Both the position numbers and the translations under genes were made by a program. This document shows, piece after piece, positions 5,882 through 6,403 of a stretch of DNA of 6,403 nt. This DNA is from Pontimonas sp. (GTDB lineage: Bacteria; Actinomycetota; Actinomycetes; Actinomycetales; Microbacteriaceae): the NCBI GenBank assembly GCA_017852615.1, contig JAFMKX010000019.1, forward strand, positions 13,188 to 19,590, written 5' to 3'. Numbering within the stretch: the stretch's first letter is position 1; each line of letters starts with the position of its first letter. The notes under the pieces are model-generated. The model was not told where the DNA came from. It saw only the letters and a program-made list of their open reading frames with translations, and searched no databases.

Positions 5882-6403
5882 TCTCGTTTTCTTCCGACGC
5901 GGTCCCTTGTTGTTGCGATAGTGCACCAGTGCCGTCAGCACGGCAATGAACCCGGCAATCAAGGTGATCACACCGACGATGATGGCCGCCAACACCAGGG
6001 GCGCATCATTGCTCACCGGCCAGGTGATGGTGACATCGGTGGGGGCTGGCAACACACCATCAGACATGATCAACACCGTCATGTCTTCGGGCGCCGCAAG
6101 AGCCAACGACAGTGAGGACGTTCCGGAAAATTCTTGCAACCACATGTCCGAGCCACGGGGGTCAGGAGCAAAAAGTTCCCCAGAGCGCGGCAACGCTGTC
6201 CACGAATCGCTCAGCGCATCGAAAGAGAGGACCGTGTGACGCGTCGGAGACAACCAGGCCAGCACGTCTGGTGAGCGACCATAAGCGACGAACAATTCAG
6301 AAGGCTTCCGAATCTCAAAGCCCACTCCGGATTCAGCCGGCACACGCGCGCCAATGGTCCCCGAGATCGTAATGGTCGGACGCCCCGGGAAGGCGAGCAA
6401 ATC
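4778..6403 (-). CDS. Unknown envelope protein: exported domain, TM helix, basic linker, internal lipoprotein-like segment and C-terminal domain (5' end outside window)
   Basis: The frame is open to the right edge, giving 541 residues of a protein whose start is not seen. I do not recognise a characterised function. Residues 1-134 look like a beta-rich extracytoplasmic domain. Residues 135-161 form a clear membrane helix, followed by a strongly basic, presumably cytoplasmic stretch (163-200, rich in Arg, Lys and Pro). A second hydrophobic segment (201-217) ends in LLLGGC (Cys218), which resembles a lipoprotein signal and lipobox. After it comes a low-complexity Pro/Ala/Val stretch and a roughly 300-residue acidic domain, again probably outside the cell. 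Similar unannotated proteins, perhaps the group called DUF8094, are in my recollection found in Microbacteriaceae, but I cannot verify this. The stop overlaps the start of the thioredoxin/TPR gene by 8 bases. The frame may be one protein or two genes in the same frame; see the nested candidate at 4778-5881. Confidence 0.8.
   Translation of the reverse strand, partial: DLLAFPGRPTITISGTIGARVPAESGVGFEIRKPSELFVAYGRSPDVLAWLSPTRHTVLSFDALSDSWTALPRSGELFAPDPRGSDMWLQEFSGTSSLSLALAAPEDMTVLIMSDGVLPAPTDVTITWPVSNDAPLVLAAIIVGVITLIAGFIAVLTALVHYRNNKGPRRKKTRMPKRPRRSRTRVAPKRKPAPPRGGRRVAGFVALPLVGGLLLGGCSPVATPPAASEVTEAPVLATKPYPAVTELQFSRIMSSVAAQIRLADEELSINLLGPRVQDPMLSTRRTAYIVQRADPESSALVPIPSSPIRLVMPQQTTGWPRSVFGIIQDEEDLESPSLGVVLRQEDPRSQYHLTYAVVLNPQVQLPDLPAANIGAPKLAPDSKLTRISPQDVVAHYSQVINEGTQSEYAREFSLAADPLFAAIGPDAALLRQESFGETVEVDWETTPTDRDVVAFSTAAGGAIVLGTLSEAEKVMPIQSGATINSSIAVRALTSLSQSSRGFEVDSHIQILWYVPPVGSEESIRVLGFTYSLMGAKEVSNE
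4792..4799 (-). promoter_or_regulatory. Strong Shine-Dalgarno site of the thioredoxin/TPR gene
   Basis: AAAGGAAG on the minus strand lies six bases before the ATG at 4783-4785, inside the last codons of the upstream gene. It fixes the first Met, rather than Met6, as the start. It is the clearest ribosome site in the window. Confidence 0.75.
5891..5895 (-). promoter_or_regulatory. Possible internal Shine-Dalgarno for the nested lipoprotein start
   Basis: GGAAG on the minus strand is separated by nine bases (AAAACGAGA) from the in-frame ATG at 5879-5881. The stretch also encodes the basic linker of the longer protein (Arg-Lys-Lys), and a purine-rich match of five bases could arise from Arg/Lys codons alone. 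Confidence 0.3.

Noticed and set aside
5420..6115. 231-codon plus-strand open frame opposite the membrane/lipoprotein gene
   Set aside because: It is long, but its Arg/His/Gly-rich sequence without hydrophobic patterning looks like the reverse reading of the opposite gene, and it has no supporting start context or neighbour.

Overview
The window looks like a piece of an actinobacterial chromosome, possibly from a small-genome member of the Microbacteriaceae or a related Micrococcales lineage. This is inferred from moderately GC-rich coding DNA, GTG starts, an actinobacterial-style RIP protease N-terminus, and pairings I know from actinobacteria: cysteine desulfurase next to mnmA, and dxr followed by a site-2 protease. 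The exact taxon cannot be fixed from the sequence.

All six genes lie on the minus strand, so the order of transcription runs from the right edge to the left. (1) Positions 6403-4778 hold a membrane/lipoprotein-like protein of unknown function, cut at its 5' end. (2) Positions 4785-3880 encode a thioredoxin-fold plus TPR-like protein resembling CnoX/YbbN, without the redox CxxC. (3) Positions 3873-2701 encode an IscS/NifS-type cysteine desulfurase. (4) Positions 2662-1511 encode the tRNA 2-thiouridylase MnmA. (5) Positions 1518-424 encode DXP reductoisomerase (Dxr) of the MEP isoprenoid pathway. (6) Positions 338-1 hold the N-terminal part of a RIP/site-2 protease, cut at its 3' end.

The genes are tightly packed: an 8-base overlap, then a 6-base gap, a 38-base gap, another 8-base overlap and an 85-base gap. 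I see no convincing promoter or intrinsic terminator, so a single transcription unit starting to the right of the window is plausible. No stretch above 300 bases lacks a gene. I see no tRNA, rRNA, CRISPR array, insertion sequence or attachment site.

Functionally, the cysteine desulfurase and MnmA form a sulfur relay for the wobble 2-thiouridine of tRNAs, and Dxr supplies isoprenoid precursors. The protease and the right-hand protein act at the membrane. The gene content is mostly housekeeping and I do not see a convincing new system. The points most worth a second look are the right-hand reading frame, which joins a membrane protein and a lipoprotein-like module in one frame with a possible internal start, and the cysteine desulfurase, which has Ala where the family normally has a PLP-contacting Gln.
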